This document shows, piece by piece, positions 35,559 to 47,850 of a stretch of DNA of 64,000 nt. The position numbers were made by a program, and so were the translations under genes. A model generated the notes under the pieces. That model worked only from the letters and a program-made list of their open reading frames with translations. It searched no databases and was not told where the DNA came from. Location of the stretch: assembly GCA_963920575.1 (NCBI GenBank), contig OY986965.1, positions 8,015,134 to 8,079,133 of the forward strand. Reading direction: 5' to 3'. The DNA comes from Narthecium ossifragum. Taxonomy: Eukaryota > Streptophyta > Magnoliopsida > Dioscoreales > Nartheciaceae. The first letter of the stretch is position 1, and every line of letters begins with the position of its first letter.

Positions 35559-36410
35559 CTAACTTACTTTCCACACCTCCAAGCTTCCTCCCTCTTGGGC
35601 CTCACTCTCTTATTTAACTTACTTTCCACACCTCGAAGCTTCTTCCCTCTTGAGACTTCTGCCAACTTTTCTTTTTTATTTATAATCCCTTTATGCCTTT
35701 GACCCATCTAATAAAAACAAAAATCGAGATTCGAGCGTACCTTTTCATTTTGTGAGAACGAGTCATGATGAATTAAGATAAGTGAATGTTGCCCTTTAAA
35801 ATTACAAAAAGGCAACTGTGTTGCGCTATATGTAGCTAGGTGGATCCCGTACCACCTGACACGGCTAATCACCCACCTCTAATTCTGTCATGTTAGAAAT
35901 TAGCTATGACGTCTTTACTTATTGTATTTCAGTGCAATTAATGTTATTTGAGTTTGAATCTAGTTATTAGTTTAACTGGTCGAGTAAGATCTCCTCTCCT
36001 AAACCCTAATTCTTGTGTAGGGATTGATCCATGATTATATATGAAAAGAAAGATGATTCCTAGTTCCCTCTTTAACTTCTCCTCCTCTCTTATTTAACTT
36101 ACTTTCCACACCTTCAAGCTTCTTCCCTCTTGGGTCTCACTCTTATTTAACTAACTTTCCACACCTCCAAGCTTCTTCCCTCTTGAGACTTCTGCCAAGT
36201 TTCTTTTTTTCTTTATAAACCCTTTATGCCTTTGACCCATCTAATAAAAACAAAATTCGAGATTGCGAGAACGAGTCATGATGATTTAAGATAAGTGAAT
36301 GTTGCCCTTCAAAATTCCAAAAAGGCAATTGTGTTGCGCTATATGTAGCTAGGTGGATCCCGTGCCCGGCTAACCACCCACCCCTTCTGTCATGTTAGAA
36401 ATTAGTTATG

Positions 36411-37080
36411 ACGTGACATATGACTCAGCAAATGGGACCCGTGCCCCCAACGCTATCATCTCTCTCTATTTATTTGGTTACAACCAAATGCCACGTGTGC
36501 ATGTCATGCGTGTATAGTTTTATGACTCAGATTATGATTTATATGTCACGTCATAAAAATTGATCTTATATAATAAATTTAGCAGGGGTAAGTTGCACCC
36601 CCGTAAATTTTGTAATTTTTCATACAACTATTAGCCGATAAAAAAATTGCATCGATTAAAGAAATGAAAATTGACACCCATGACTAATTTCTAACATGGG
36701 TGTGCAATTTTTTTAATTAGCCCCAACCCCCCCCCCCCCCCCCCAGCCACCCCATGTTCTATTTTATTTTGCTTGATTTATTTTCAGTGTAGATTTTGAA
36801 GCCACATATGACGTACAAATTGAGCTTTTCAAAAATAAATTTGATGAGTTGAGCTTTGAACTTTTCAATTGATTCGTGCTCAATTTTCTACATTAGAAAT
36901 TGTGATTTGATTTCTTTTTGTTCTTATTTAATAAACTTGTGTTGTATTTTTTAATGTTAGTTGAGACTTGATTTCATTTAATTGATTATGTTCTTTATAT
37001 TTTACTAGCGACGCAATAATAGACAAATTTTTGACAAGATAATCACCAATAGAGTAACAATATTCTCGAAGTCAAGATAG
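36411..37080. other. Spacer with a long poly-C run
   Basis: AT-rich sequence with no gene. A homopolymer of about 19 C lies near 36727-36745, a site prone to sequencing error. Confidence 0.6.
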
Positions 37081-37635
37081 TTCTACCCAAGATAGTTTGA
37101 AATACAATCGACTTGGACACACTTCCTGCCGATCCGGGGCTATGGAAAAAAAAATTCATCTTATCATCCGAATGATCTAAATGAAATTAGAATAGCATAT
37201 CTTGATACAAGTGCTTGTCAACCTCTTAATCACAAATCCCCGCGAAGAGAAAAAGGTAAAGTATTACGCCGATTCAATCCTTCTTGGTTTGAGGATCATA
37301 AAAGTTGGCTCGAGTATAGCATAGAAAAAGATGCATTTTTTTGCTTATGTTGCTACTTATTTAAGCTTAATATGGGTAAATAAGCGGGGGGTTGATACTT
37401 TCGTGACCAATGGATTTTCAAATTGGAATAAAAAAGATAGATCATGTTGGATATGTTAATAGTGCTCATAACAAAGCCTAGAAGGGGTTGTTTGGTTGCA
37501 TGTATCAGCTGGTTGTTTGGTTGCATGTATCAGCTGATACATGCATCAGTTGATACAACATTTTAGTCCAAATCAGTGTTTGGTTGGCCAATGCATCAGC
37601 TAATGCATGTATCAGCTGATGCAAAAAGAGGCTCA

Positions 37636-37688
37636 GATGCTGCATCAGCAGAAACAACCATTTTTGCTGTTTCTGCTGATGCAGCATC
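37636..37688. repeat. Perfect 21 bp-arm hairpin
   Basis: The arm starting GATGCTGCATCAGCAG (37636-37656) is perfectly complementary to 37668-37688, with an 11 nt loop. Confidence 0.95.
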
Positions 37689-38203
37689 AGCTGATACATC
37701 ACATGTGCATCACGTGCCCATCCCTCCTTTCTCCTCCCTCTCAGCCGACCCTCTCCATCAGAGAGAAAACCGATGCCCCTCGGATGCCCCTCCGCACGCC
37801 ATCGCCGACCAAGCAGACGCCCCTCCGCCAGCCGTCGCCGACCAAGTGGACGCCCCTCCGCCCGCCCGCCGTCGTCGACCAAGAGGAGGTGTGTGGTGAT
37901 GGAGAGGAGGGAGGAGGGGAGAGGGGAGTGGGACGGGGTCCGGGTCCGGGTGGGAGAAGCATAGGAGATGGAGAGGAGCGAGGAGGGAGTGGGACGGGGT
38001 GGGGGTCTGGGTGGGAGAAGTGGAGGAGGCCGGAGGAGATGGAGAGGAGGGAGGAGGGGAGAAGGGAGTGGGACGAGGTGGGGGTCCGGGTGGGAGAAGC
38101 AGAGGAGGCCGACCCTCTCCATCAACGACCAAGCGGACGCCCCTCCGCCCGCCCACCGTCGCCGACCAAGAGGGAGGTGTGTGGTGATGGAGAGTAGGAG
38201 GCC

Positions 38204-40463
38204 TGTCGCGCCCTGACCCGCAAAAGCCCAACCGGGCCGGGCGACGCGAACCGAAACCTAACAAACCGCGGAAAATAATGGCGAGGGTTCCCTCTAACCT
38301 ATTGGTCTCCCTAACAATTCATCAAACACCCCCAATTAAAAGACAATAATTTAATGAAACCTCGAACCACAGATTTACAAACCCAAAAAGATTTAATATA
38401 CATATCCTCGGAGAGGGGAAGATTCAAATACAACATTACTCCCGTAGAAGACTATCTAACATAGGGTAAAAGCAGTAAATGATCACCACCTCTCAGACTC
38501 CGCTTGGCGCCGCCGCACCGCCGACCAACTGCCCGGTAGGGGCCACAGAAGAAGAACTGACGCCTGGACCTACAAAACACAGCCCGGGTAGGAGTGAGCA
38601 CTAAGCTCAGTAACGTTCTACACTACGACACACAGAAGGAACAGGGAAACGCAACAGTGTCGCCCTCAAGTAAGACCTGGGTGTATACAGCGGTCCCATA
38701 ACCCCACCGCGTGTCCCTGAGGCCCAGGAGCAGCGCTCTGTAAGCAGGAACAAACACTGCTGACTCACATGCAGGAACCCGACACTGCAGGCGGGAAAAG
38801 GCACCGCTGAGGAGGCAAGTCCTCTACTCAAGAGTCAACACAGTGGAACACCGGCTACACCTCAACATCTACAATCATCAAGCAACAAGTGTACCAGTCA
38901 TCTAAGCCTATCATCGAATCGACTGGACACCACAATTCGAACCGGGTCCAAACTACCCAACCCCGGTCCTAGGGCTAAATCCGAGCTTCCAGCCTCGGGA
39001 CGGCGACCCACAGATCACCCACGCCCTAACCATGCAACTAATGCATAAATCAATAATGCATGCTATGAACATACACAAACAGGAGATAGGCATGCAACAG
39101 TATGATAAGGCATCATATAAGTCAACAGGATCGTTGCAGCGGTACTACCAACCACTGCCAGCCGATCTGCATCGGGTCCCGGCATTATGACGGTACCACG
39201 ACCGTCAACCGCGGACTCCTGCAACGGGAAGCAACCCCGAAAACGATGATGAACAGTAAAAATATAATATTATAATCTGACATATAATATTATATTTAAA
39301 ACACCAAAAGTTCTCTTCTAGAGGCTAATTGAACCCGTCGATCCGACATCCAAACGATGTCGGATTCGAGATCCAACTTAGCCACCAGTAGATCTATATG
39401 GCGGGATCAACATATCCAAAATTCATAAACATCCAACGGTTAGATTAACGGGAAAACACTAATCAAAACCGCTAATCAAACTAACTTACCACCTCCTTGC
39501 TGCAACGCAGCCCGCCAGTGCGAAAATCATAACAATTCATAGACAAATTAGACAAATATGAAATAAGTTGGGTTTGAGAGTAGATTCAAAGATCTACAAC
39601 TCTTAAGTTCATCACAACCCAAGCTCATGCACGTACTGGCCGAAAAACTCGCCGCAAGCCGACTGTTCTTCAAGAACAGCAGAAACCGGAAAATCCGAGA
39701 TTAATCTTGCATAAATCCTACTAAAATCTAAACCAAAGTTCATGAAACTTATAACAGAAATTATACTAAGAAAGATGCATCCAACAACACAAAGATCAGC
39801 AAGATCAAACGGCTAGATTAAGAGAAACCCATTAAACAACTCTCGTAGGTAGAAAACCTACCGAACTGCGCTAATCCTCGGCTGATTCCCCGCAATCCAG
39901 TCACCAACAAGGTTCCAAACTACTTCAGGGATCTTCCTCTCGTCGCCACGGATCCAACGAGCTTTAAAACACACAAAACGGTGGCCGGAGGAGGGAGAAC
40001 GGAGGAGAAGAAGCTCGCTGCCGGGAAGAACAGAGGAAAAACAGAACATCGGGAAGAAGAAAGAAGAAGGAAGAAGAAGGGGAAGGAGAAGAGGAAGGAA
40101 AAGGGAAGGGGAAAGCCGGGGAAGGAGGGGAGGGAAAGTCCTCCCTTTTTGACAGAGGAGAGTGACGGCCAACGGCGGCCGTCCTCGCGAAGGAAAACCC
40201 ACCGACTCGCTCACGAGTCCGATCGATCTCTCCTAGGAGCGATCGATCGCTCACGGGCCGCGCAGCTGCCCAAAAGCAAGCTTCTGCGCGCCCGAGCTGG
40301 GATCTTCCGATCCCGGGTCCACCTAACCATTCTAATCAAGCACTAACACAAACAAGGTCAGTGTGTGCACACGCGGGTGTGAAACAAACCAACAATGCGC
40401 AATTTACCAAATTGCCCTTGCGGTCTACAACGAGCCACAGGGGTAGAGGGACATGTCCTCACA
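38204..40463 (-). mobile_element. Solo LTR 'D' of the large LTR family
   Basis: A 2260 bp element runs from TGTCGCGCCCTGACCC to CATGTCCTCACA, flanked by AGGCC and AGACC (a 5 bp target duplication with one change). It is closely similar to LTR C throughout, including 'cccgggtaggagtgagcact' and the purine-rich 'gaagaaggaagaagaagggg' tract. Palindromes 'cgatcgatc' occur at about 40210-40250. Confidence 0.88.
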
Positions 40464-42226
40464 AGACCGGAGGGAGAGGGGAGTGGAACGGGGTGGGGGT
40501 CCGGGTGGGAGAAGCAGAGGAGATGGAGAGGAGGGAGGAGGGGAGTGGGGAGTGGGATGGGGTGGGGGTATGGGTGGGAGAAGCGGAGGAGGCCGGAGGA
40601 GATGGAGAGGAGGGAGGAGGCCGGAGGAGATGGAGAGGAGGGAGGAGGGGAGAGGGGAGTGGGACGGGGTGGGGTTCCGGGTGGGAGAAGCAGAGGAGAT
40701 GGAGAGGAGGGAGGAGGGGAGTGGGATGGGGTGGGGGTCCGGGTGGGAGAAGCGGAGGAGGCCGGAGGAGATGGAGAGGAGATGGAGAGGAGGGTGGGGT
40801 TCCGGGTGGGACTTAAGGAGTGATGGTGGCAGCGGAGAGAGCGGAAGAAGGGAAGACCGGCTCCGGCGTCTTCTCTGGCATTCCTCTCCATCAGATCCTC
40901 TGTTTGTGTGATCCCTTCATGTTATCATCTTTTGTATCACTTGATGCAATACATACCAACCAAACAGAAAATCAACTAATACTGCATCAGTTGATATAAG
41001 CAACCAAACAAAAAGATGATGCTAATACTGCATCAACTGACACTGCATCAACTGATGCAAGTAACCAAACACCCCCTAAGCGTCGATTAAGGTAATAAAA
41101 CAATGTGTTTTTTTTTAAAGTCAGAGTAGGCTAAAATTGAATATCAGACTCGGTTAAATGCCTTAGTGGATTGCATAACATTCCTTTTGCGTCAAGGATT
41201 AGCTTTCTGTGGTCATGATGAATCTAATAATTCCAGTAATAAATGAAATTTTCTTGAGCTTCAATAATTTTTGGACGATTGCAATGAGTTTGTTCACGAA
41301 GGAGTGTCAAAGAATACCCCACAGAATAACAAGTTGTCTCGCCATGATATTCAGAAAGTTATTGTGAATGTTGCCGCAAGTAAAACATCTAATGTTATAG
41401 TCAAGGAAATTGAAAATGAGTTTTTCGCAATTCTGGTTGATGAGTCTCGTGATATATCAGTGAAAGAACAAATGGTTGTTGTTGTTTGTTATGTAAATAG
41501 CAAGGCAATTCTTATTAAGCAGTTTCTTGATATTGTACGTGAACAGATACCACCGCACTTTCACTCAAAACAACAATTGATGCATTATTTTCTATACACA
41601 AGTTGAGTTTATCAAGAATTCGTGGGCAAGGTTATGATGGAGCTAGGAACATGCAAGGTGACCTTAAAGGGCTTAAAACTCTGATTTTGAATGACACTAA
41701 GTCTGCATTTTATGTTCATTGTTTTGCTCATTAGCTTCAACTGACACTTGTGGCCATTGCTAAAAATCATATTGATATTGCTTCGCTTTTTAGTTTGATT
41801 GTTATTTTGGTGAATGTTGTTGGGGCCTCTTCTAAAAGAAGAGATATTCTCAGGGGTAAACAATTTGATAAAGTTATTGAAGCACTAAATAAGGGTAAGC
41901 TTTTCAGTGGACGAGGTTTGAATTAAGAAATTAGTTTGAAACGGATTGATGATACGCATTGGGGATCACATTATGGGACTGTTGTGAACTTAATTTTGTT
42001 ATTCCCTTATGTGACTAAGCTACTTGAGATTGCTGAAAATGATGGTATACCCTCTAAACAAAGAGTTGAAGCTCGATTTTTTATAAACTCGATACACTCT
42101 TTTAATTTTGCCAAAAGTGTATTAGTAATTACAAATGAGTTGTCTTTGGCTTTGCAAAGGAGTGATCAAGAAATTATGAATGTTATGACATTAGTCAAAG
42201 TATCTAAACAAGAACCGGTTGAGTAA

Positions 42227-43148
42227 CCGTATGGGAGATCAGTGGATGAATGATTGCTTGGTTACATATATTGAGATAAATTTATTTAACACCATTGACA
42301 ATGAAGTTATTATACAACGATTTCATAATATCAAAACTTGCCGAGGACAACTGTAGAAGTTCAAGTATAAACTTTTTTTGCCGAGACAATGATATCAATA
42401 GACTATGATCACAATATATTATGATTTCGTTTTGATTATGAATTGGCTTATTTTATATATGACTTTGTTGATTTGTTAGTGATAAGTATGAATTAGAATA
42501 AAAAGTTTGTAATATTTATTTCACTTATATTTCTTCTTTGACAACACTGATTTAAAATCCTAAAGTCGCCCTTGACAACCGTCTCATCGAACCACGCCGT
42601 CCGAGAAGGTTCATAGCGTCGCGATGACAACCAGGTCACACATCCAACAGTCGAATAGGAAGCGACGTCACGCTTGACATTCCCCGTATAAATATAATGA
42701 TGGCACTGCCCACATGGTCCAACCAAAAGATGGAGTCATAAATGTGCCATCCATTGATGACATAATGGTGTCACATCCCCACCCCCCCCCCCGCGTGGAA
42801 GAGAGAACGTCGACCCGCCATTATTAATGAGATGGGACATGTGGGCATGGTCCCAATAACAGTGATAATGATATCGGGATTGGGTGTGAGAGCTATAACC
42901 CATTGATCTGTAACCCATCGACTACAAGAGGCAAAACTTGCTCATCGATGAAACCAGTGCATTGACATGCAGGAGGTTATTTCATGGATATGTCGATGGA
43001 GTCAAGGCTTACTTATCGATCGATGAAGGGAGACAGAAAGATTAACATCTGTGCACTGATGCATAGATCATGAATGTGTCGACGGAGTTGGGCACTTATA
43101 TAATAAGTGCACATCGACGTTGAGGGGAAGGGTTCGATGGACCTTTAG
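42227..43148. other. Intergenic spacer between hAT pseudogene and LTR G
   Basis: No coding region recognised. It includes a run of C at about 42779-42792 and moderately GC-rich sequence with repeated 'atcgatgaa' phrases. Confidence 0.5.
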
Positions 43149-45686
43149 TGTGAGGACCCGTTCCTCCAACCTAGTCCGATCGCGTTAGGTCGATGGTCTG
43201 ACCCGTTTGGCCTCGTTCCGCGAACGGGTTGATCGAAAAGACCCCAAGGGAAATTTGGTAAATTACGCCTTGAAGGTTGGTTCCACACCCGCGATGTACA
43301 CACACATCCTTTTTTTTGTTACTTGTGCTTATTAGAACCTTAGGCGAATTTGGGATCGAAAGATCTGAGTTCGGGCACGCGGAAGCTGTCTTTAGGACAG
43401 CTGTCAGCCCAGACCGATGGATTGCTCTAGGGAGCGGCCGATGGATCGCTCCAGGGAGCGGCCAATCGATTGCTTTAGGGAGCAACCGATCGGATCGATG
43501 TTGGCACCACCTTTGACGTGTCCTTCCAGAACGTCGAACCGACATAGACCGATCAGTCGCTTGGGCGGGTCTATACGAGACTCGCGAACCGCCTCTGTTT
43601 TCTCTTTTCTTCTTCTCTCCTCTTCTCCTCTAATCCGCCGGGATAGCTCATTGCAGGCATTGGGAGAGGTTGCCAGCTGCTAGGGGAGAAGCCCTACACC
43701 TCCCTTGGATGGTTTAATCGAGGATTAAACGTGGATTAAGCGTAGTTAGGTAGGATTTTTCATTCTACCTAGTTTTGGTGTTCTTTGTTGTTTAATTGAT
43801 TGTTTCTTCAATTAAAGTATCCTAGATGATGCTTATAGGGTTTCTTAACAACTGATTAAAGTTTTAATGGATTTTGGTTTGAATTGATATGGATTTGAGC
43901 AAGTTTTCCTTAAGTTATTTTCGGATTTTCTGGGTTAATTAGAACAGTGGTGTTCTAGCTTGTTTTACGAGATGTACGTGCATGATCTCGGTTTATATTC
44001 TACATAAAAGTTGTAGATCTCTGAGATAGCTTTCAACTTCAACTAATTTTACAATTTTATGATTTAACCACGATTTGTTGTGAATTAAATGGCCAGACTG
44101 TGCAGAACAGGGCAGTCAATTTAATTAGAGAAATTAAGTAGTTTTTCGTTATCCAATTGATTTAATGTTTGTAGGAGATGATCTTAGTGATATTTAGGTT
44201 TGATATGCAAAGTTTTTTTCAATCCAAGTTATTTTCGAAGGGATTTTGATTGGATTATCAAATCTAGAGTTTTACTGAAATTGTAGGTTTTCATCTATTA
44301 ATGTTTATCCGATTGATCCATTTTTTGGATATGTGATTTGGGGTATACCATTGAGTGGGCATATCAAGTTTCATGTCAATGAAACGGCTAGATGGAAAGA
44401 TATGATTTTTCGAGCTTAGTGGTATATTCTGGTTTGATTTCGATAAATCGATTATTTTAATCTTAATCTAGATATATGTTATTATATCTATGTAGGCCCA
44501 TGTGTGGCTTGTGGTTAAACCAGGGGAGCCACGAGCTCCCCTGGGATGTGTAGAATAAATGAGACGTAGGCGTGCCCTAAGCTTGATTAAATTATTATTA
44601 TAACTGATGTTTTAGTTGTTTAATCGTTTAGCCGGGGTTGTATTCCATGTGTAGATTAGTGTTGGTTGTTAATCTAGATTGGCTGCTTAGTCTCGTTGAG
44701 ACTTGTAGGCCTGCGTGTCTATTTATCCACTTTCCTTAGACCTTTAATTCCTATGTTCACCCCTTGGCAAGCTATGCGCCGCACCTAGCCCTGTATATTA
44801 TGACCTGACATCATGTTGCAAGCTTCTACTTTTATATGTGTGCCTGAGCATCGCATGCATTTTGATTGCATTAGAGGTATAGAGGTTAGGACGTGGACGA
44901 TGGGTTAATCGCCGATCCGAGGCTCTCGGGTACCTCGGATTTAGCCGTAGGACCGTGGTTGGGAGCCAGGTTTAGGATGGAAATTGTTATAATAATCTGA
45001 TATTTTGAGGTTACTGTCTACTTGGCTGTGATAACTCTGATTGAGGTGTAGAGGTCGTCTTAGTTTCCAGACTCAGTCTCAGTTTCATTGTTAGAGGAAG
45101 TTACGTATCGCCCTGGGTCCTACCCGTGTTGTTTCAGCGCTGGAGCACTTGGTTTGAGAGGGACGATTGTTGACAGTACCACGGGTCATCAGTGTGTGTG
45201 CCATGGGGTAGGCAGTGTACGTGATGTGAGTTTCCCCTAAATATGAGGTGAAATCTGGGACTTTACTGTTCACTTTCCTTTATGATCGTCGTAGTATAGA
45301 ATCCTACTGAGCTTATCGCTCACTCTTACCCGGGATGTGTTTTGCAGGTGCATGCGTCAACTCTTCTTCCGTAGCTCCCAGCTGGACATGCTCTTGGTAG
45401 CGCGTTGACCCTTTGGAGGTGTTCGAGGACTTGGGGTTCACGTTTATATTGTTGGACTATTTAAATGTATAATTTCCTTCTGTAAGGATTTTGATGTTTT
45501 ATTATATATGTCTTGAGGATCAATTTTGTATCAGAATCTTAAATTATATGAGAAATTTTATTTTCGACCCCAGATCAATTGTTAATTGGTTGTATTATTT
45601 TATTATAAATGCGTCAGTGATGGATTGAATAGAGTAGAAACCCTCACTCCCCGGACCGGATGGGTTTTATGGGTCGGGGTGTGACA
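43149..45686 (+). mobile_element. Solo LTR 'G' of the large LTR family (uninterrupted copy)
   Basis: A 2538 bp element runs from TGTGAGGACCCG to GGTCGGGGTGTGACA, flanked by TTTAG and TTTAA (5 bp target duplication with one change). It is in the opposite orientation to A, C, D and E. It is the intact reference for the split copy F. No gag-pol and no primer-binding site, so it is a solo LTR. Confidence 0.85.
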
Positions 45687-45713
45687 TTTAATCGCGGTAA
45701 ACTCAAAAAATCC

Positions 45714-45858
45714 TGAGTCTGTTTGGCTCACCCGGATCCGCCGGTATCCGTGGGATCTGGCGGATGGGTGGATCCCGTGTTTGGGGGGAGCGGATTCCGT
45801 CCCGTGGATACCGCGGATCCCGCGGATCCGCGGGATCCGTGGTATCCAAACGGACCCA
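45714..45858. mobile_element. Small GC-rich foldback MITE
   Basis: Ends TGAGTCTGTTTGG and CCAAACGGACCCA are imperfect inverted repeats. The interior is built of GGATCC/CCGCGG palindromes and folds back on itself. Target duplication not clear. It is similar in style to the MITE at 59206-59447. Confidence 0.65.
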
Positions 45859-47406
45859 TAGTGGATGGAATTTAAGGTTTAATGAGATACTTCGTGATTC
45901 ACTCGGTCCATGTTGACTCGAGTGAACTGTCAGAATTGAAGTGGAAACCACGTAATGTAACAAATTTCATCGAACCCGGAGGCGTAGGAGTTCACCCGAA
46001 GAAGTAGATGCCACCATTCCTCACGACAACATCCATGACGCTCAAAAGGATCACATGGAGAAAGGGGATGCCGCCGTTTACAACGATGACACCCATGAAA
46101 CGGACCATGACCGCACGATCCCTATGTTGTGCACAAGGGCGGGAACAGTCTTGCTAGCGACACGTGAAAGGAAGCCGTCAAATTACAAAAAGAATGGAGG
46201 GAGAATTCAATTCAGAGAAAACGACGACAAAAAATCATTCAACTACTATTATCATTGTACTAGCTCTAGTTTCATTAGACTTGCTTGCTTGTTTTACTGT
46301 GATCAACTCTCCGACGATATTGCAATCCAATAGTTGCGATATCAATGGAAGTAAGTAGTTGCTTATTGTAATTATTTGTTTTTAAATTTTCTTTAGAATA
46401 ACATAATTTGTGTTTCATTGATAGTTGTAATTTTACTTCGAACATACGAGTGGAACTTCGTTTAATGCAAAAGTAACTTAATTAAATTAACAGTCTCAGG
46501 TTAGCTTAATTAGTTGTGATTTTGCAATTGAATATTGATAGTTAGGTTGAGATATAGAAACATGCGCATGACACCCAAAAGTCAGCTTAAATTGAGACCC
46601 CATTTTTTTTACCTCCACGCGCCGGACAACAAGGTACATGTTCCGATACAATTTTTGAGCGATAGTGAATATCAGACTATAGATTGCCAAGTTGATGTAC
46701 TTTTTAGAGTTGCCAATCACAATCTTTCTTCTGATAAAAAACCAACTATAGATTTAAATTGTATTTCAAGTAATAGCCTCTTGTTAAGTAGGGTCCACGT
46801 CTAGCAAATAGGGATATCAATCAATCAAAGTGCCAAGCTGCATGTGACCATATAGTTTGTGACCATATAGTTACATGCTCCTCTATTCCTTTCCTCGCAC
46901 AAAGGGCCCGGCACAAACAGTTTAAAAGAACCAAAGAAGAAAGGGCTTGGAAGAGTACCTACCACGTACAACGTTGGATGCACGCAACTTAATACTCTCT
47001 GGCTTCCGCTCTGTGTGTGTGTGTGTGTTCAAGCAAGTACTCTCGAACAGACGTCCCTTGATTAGGCATGGTCCTCGCGCGAGTACACGAATGAGTAGTA
47101 AATGACGCTAATAGAAGAAGGTGACTTTATAATATTTCCATTGTATGTTTTTATTCGACCATATTTTTTTAGTTACTTTTGAGATTTTTAGTTTTCCATC
47201 GTGAATCAAAAATCTCTTCACAGTCAAATATATGTTTATTCTCTCTCCGGTGACTCTGACCACCGGTGTAAACGCACTATCTTTCTCTACTAACTAACTA
47301 TGACTCTCTTCGTATTAACTCACGCCCTCCCATCCATCATTAAATATAGAACACTGATTTATGCACATGCTGACATAATATGTGTATTCCACATGTCATG
47401 ATCAAT
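45859..47406. other. Intergenic, possible decayed gene fragment
   Basis: Short frames at 46055-46333 and 46535-46804 (one with a hydrophobic stretch TIIIVLALVSLDLLACFTV in an overlapping frame at 46164-46358) could be remnants of a small membrane protein. They match no family I can name and no splice pattern joins them. A short (GT)n tract lies at about 47013-47030. Confidence 0.25.
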
Positions 47407-47567
47407 AGTCAAAGTACCGATTCTTTCATCTATTCAATCGGTAGTGGACTACCGATGAGATAGATAAAAGAATCGGTAATGAACGCCTACTAACCTAATG
47501 ATATCTTCATTTATTCAATCTGTAGTGGGCTACCGATAGGATAGATGAAAGAATCGGTACTTTGACT
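47407..47567. repeat. Inverted repeat forming one or two long hairpins
   Basis: The first 26 bp (AGTCAAAGTACCGATTCTTT...) are the perfect reverse complement of the last 26 bp. Inside, 'aatcggtagtggactaccgat' and 'aatctgtagtgggctaccgat' are two further hairpin centres, so the block is a tandem pair of related stem-loops. It could be a MITE (no clear target duplication) or a small-RNA precursor. Confidence 0.85.
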
Positions 47568-47599
47568 ACCGAACGTGGTATTACACATGCCACGTCGGC

Positions 47600-47850
47600 A
47601 TGTGTATAAAACTTTATTCCGGATTAAGGGAGTTTATTCCCGGTTTCGGGAATAACTTTGTAATGATTACCTGAAATAAGGAAAAAGTAGAGTGAAGAGT
47701 GGGAATAACTTTGTAATGATTACCTGGAATAAGGAAAGGTGTTTGGGGAATAAAGTGTGGAATAAGTAGTGAATTTGAGAATATTCCTAAAATATTCCCT
47801 CCCTTGATGATTATTCCCGTTTGGTATTCCCATACCAAACAGGGCCTTAC
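47600..47850. mobile_element. MITE-like repeat (ends CCAAACAGGGCC)
   Basis: It contains two direct copies of 'gggaataactttgtaatgat' and a right end 'tattcccataccaaacaggg', characteristic of Tourist-like MITE ends. The left end is not defined. Confidence 0.45.

Larger units (their letters stand above)
34570..36410. repeat. Tandem duplication of ~0.5 kb, first copy interrupted
   Basis: Sequence 34570-34756 plus 35561-35905 is repeated at 35910-36410. Shared phrases include 'attgatc.atgattatatatg', 'gaacgagtcatgatga' and 'gctatatgtagctaggtgga'. The first copy carries the Tourist-like element; the second keeps the empty site 'tatttaacttactttcc'. Smaller 'acttactttccacacct' repeats lie within each copy. 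Confidence 0.85.
37481..41075. mobile_element. TIR element (Tourist-like) inserted in the hAT pseudogene, itself carrying a solo LTR
   Basis: Ends GAAGGGGTTGTTTGGTT and AACCAAACACCCCC are inverted relatives, with CTA directly repeated at 37478-37480 and 41076-41078. Without the nested LTR (38204-40463) it would be about 1.3 kb. Both outer parts contain palindromes built on catcagctgatg. The inner part is a GC-rich tandem repeat (37880-38200 and 40470-40800) of about 65-70 bp units based on 'ggagatggagaggagggagg' and 'gggtgggagaagc'. Long frames on both strands are compositional. Confidence 0.7.
37081..42226 (+). pseudogene. hAT-type transposase pseudogene (TTF zinc finger/DUF4371), split by an insertion
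   Basis: 5' part (about 37150-37480): translation gives LRRFNPSWFEDHKSWLEYS and AFFCLCCYLFK, as in the TTF-type zinc finger of plant hAT-related proteins, then stops. 3' part (41080-42226): ILVDESRDISVKEQM, GQGYDGARNMQGDLKGLK, FYVHCFAH followed by a stop where Gln is expected, then RIDDTHWGSHYGTVVNL, all typical of the transposase core. Frameshifts and stops separate the parts, so it is dead. The TIR element at 37481-41075 interrupts it. Some host proteins derive from this family, but nothing here suggests a preserved function. Confidence 0.85.

Noticed and set aside
37505..38264. Several overlapping ORFs up to 206 aa on both strands
   Set aside because: They come from the 65-70 bp GC-rich tandem repeat and cross the boundary of a solo LTR at 38204.
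46055..46804. Possible small membrane protein gene
   Set aside because: Frames are short, shifted and without a nameable family; recorded only as a low-confidence spacer note.
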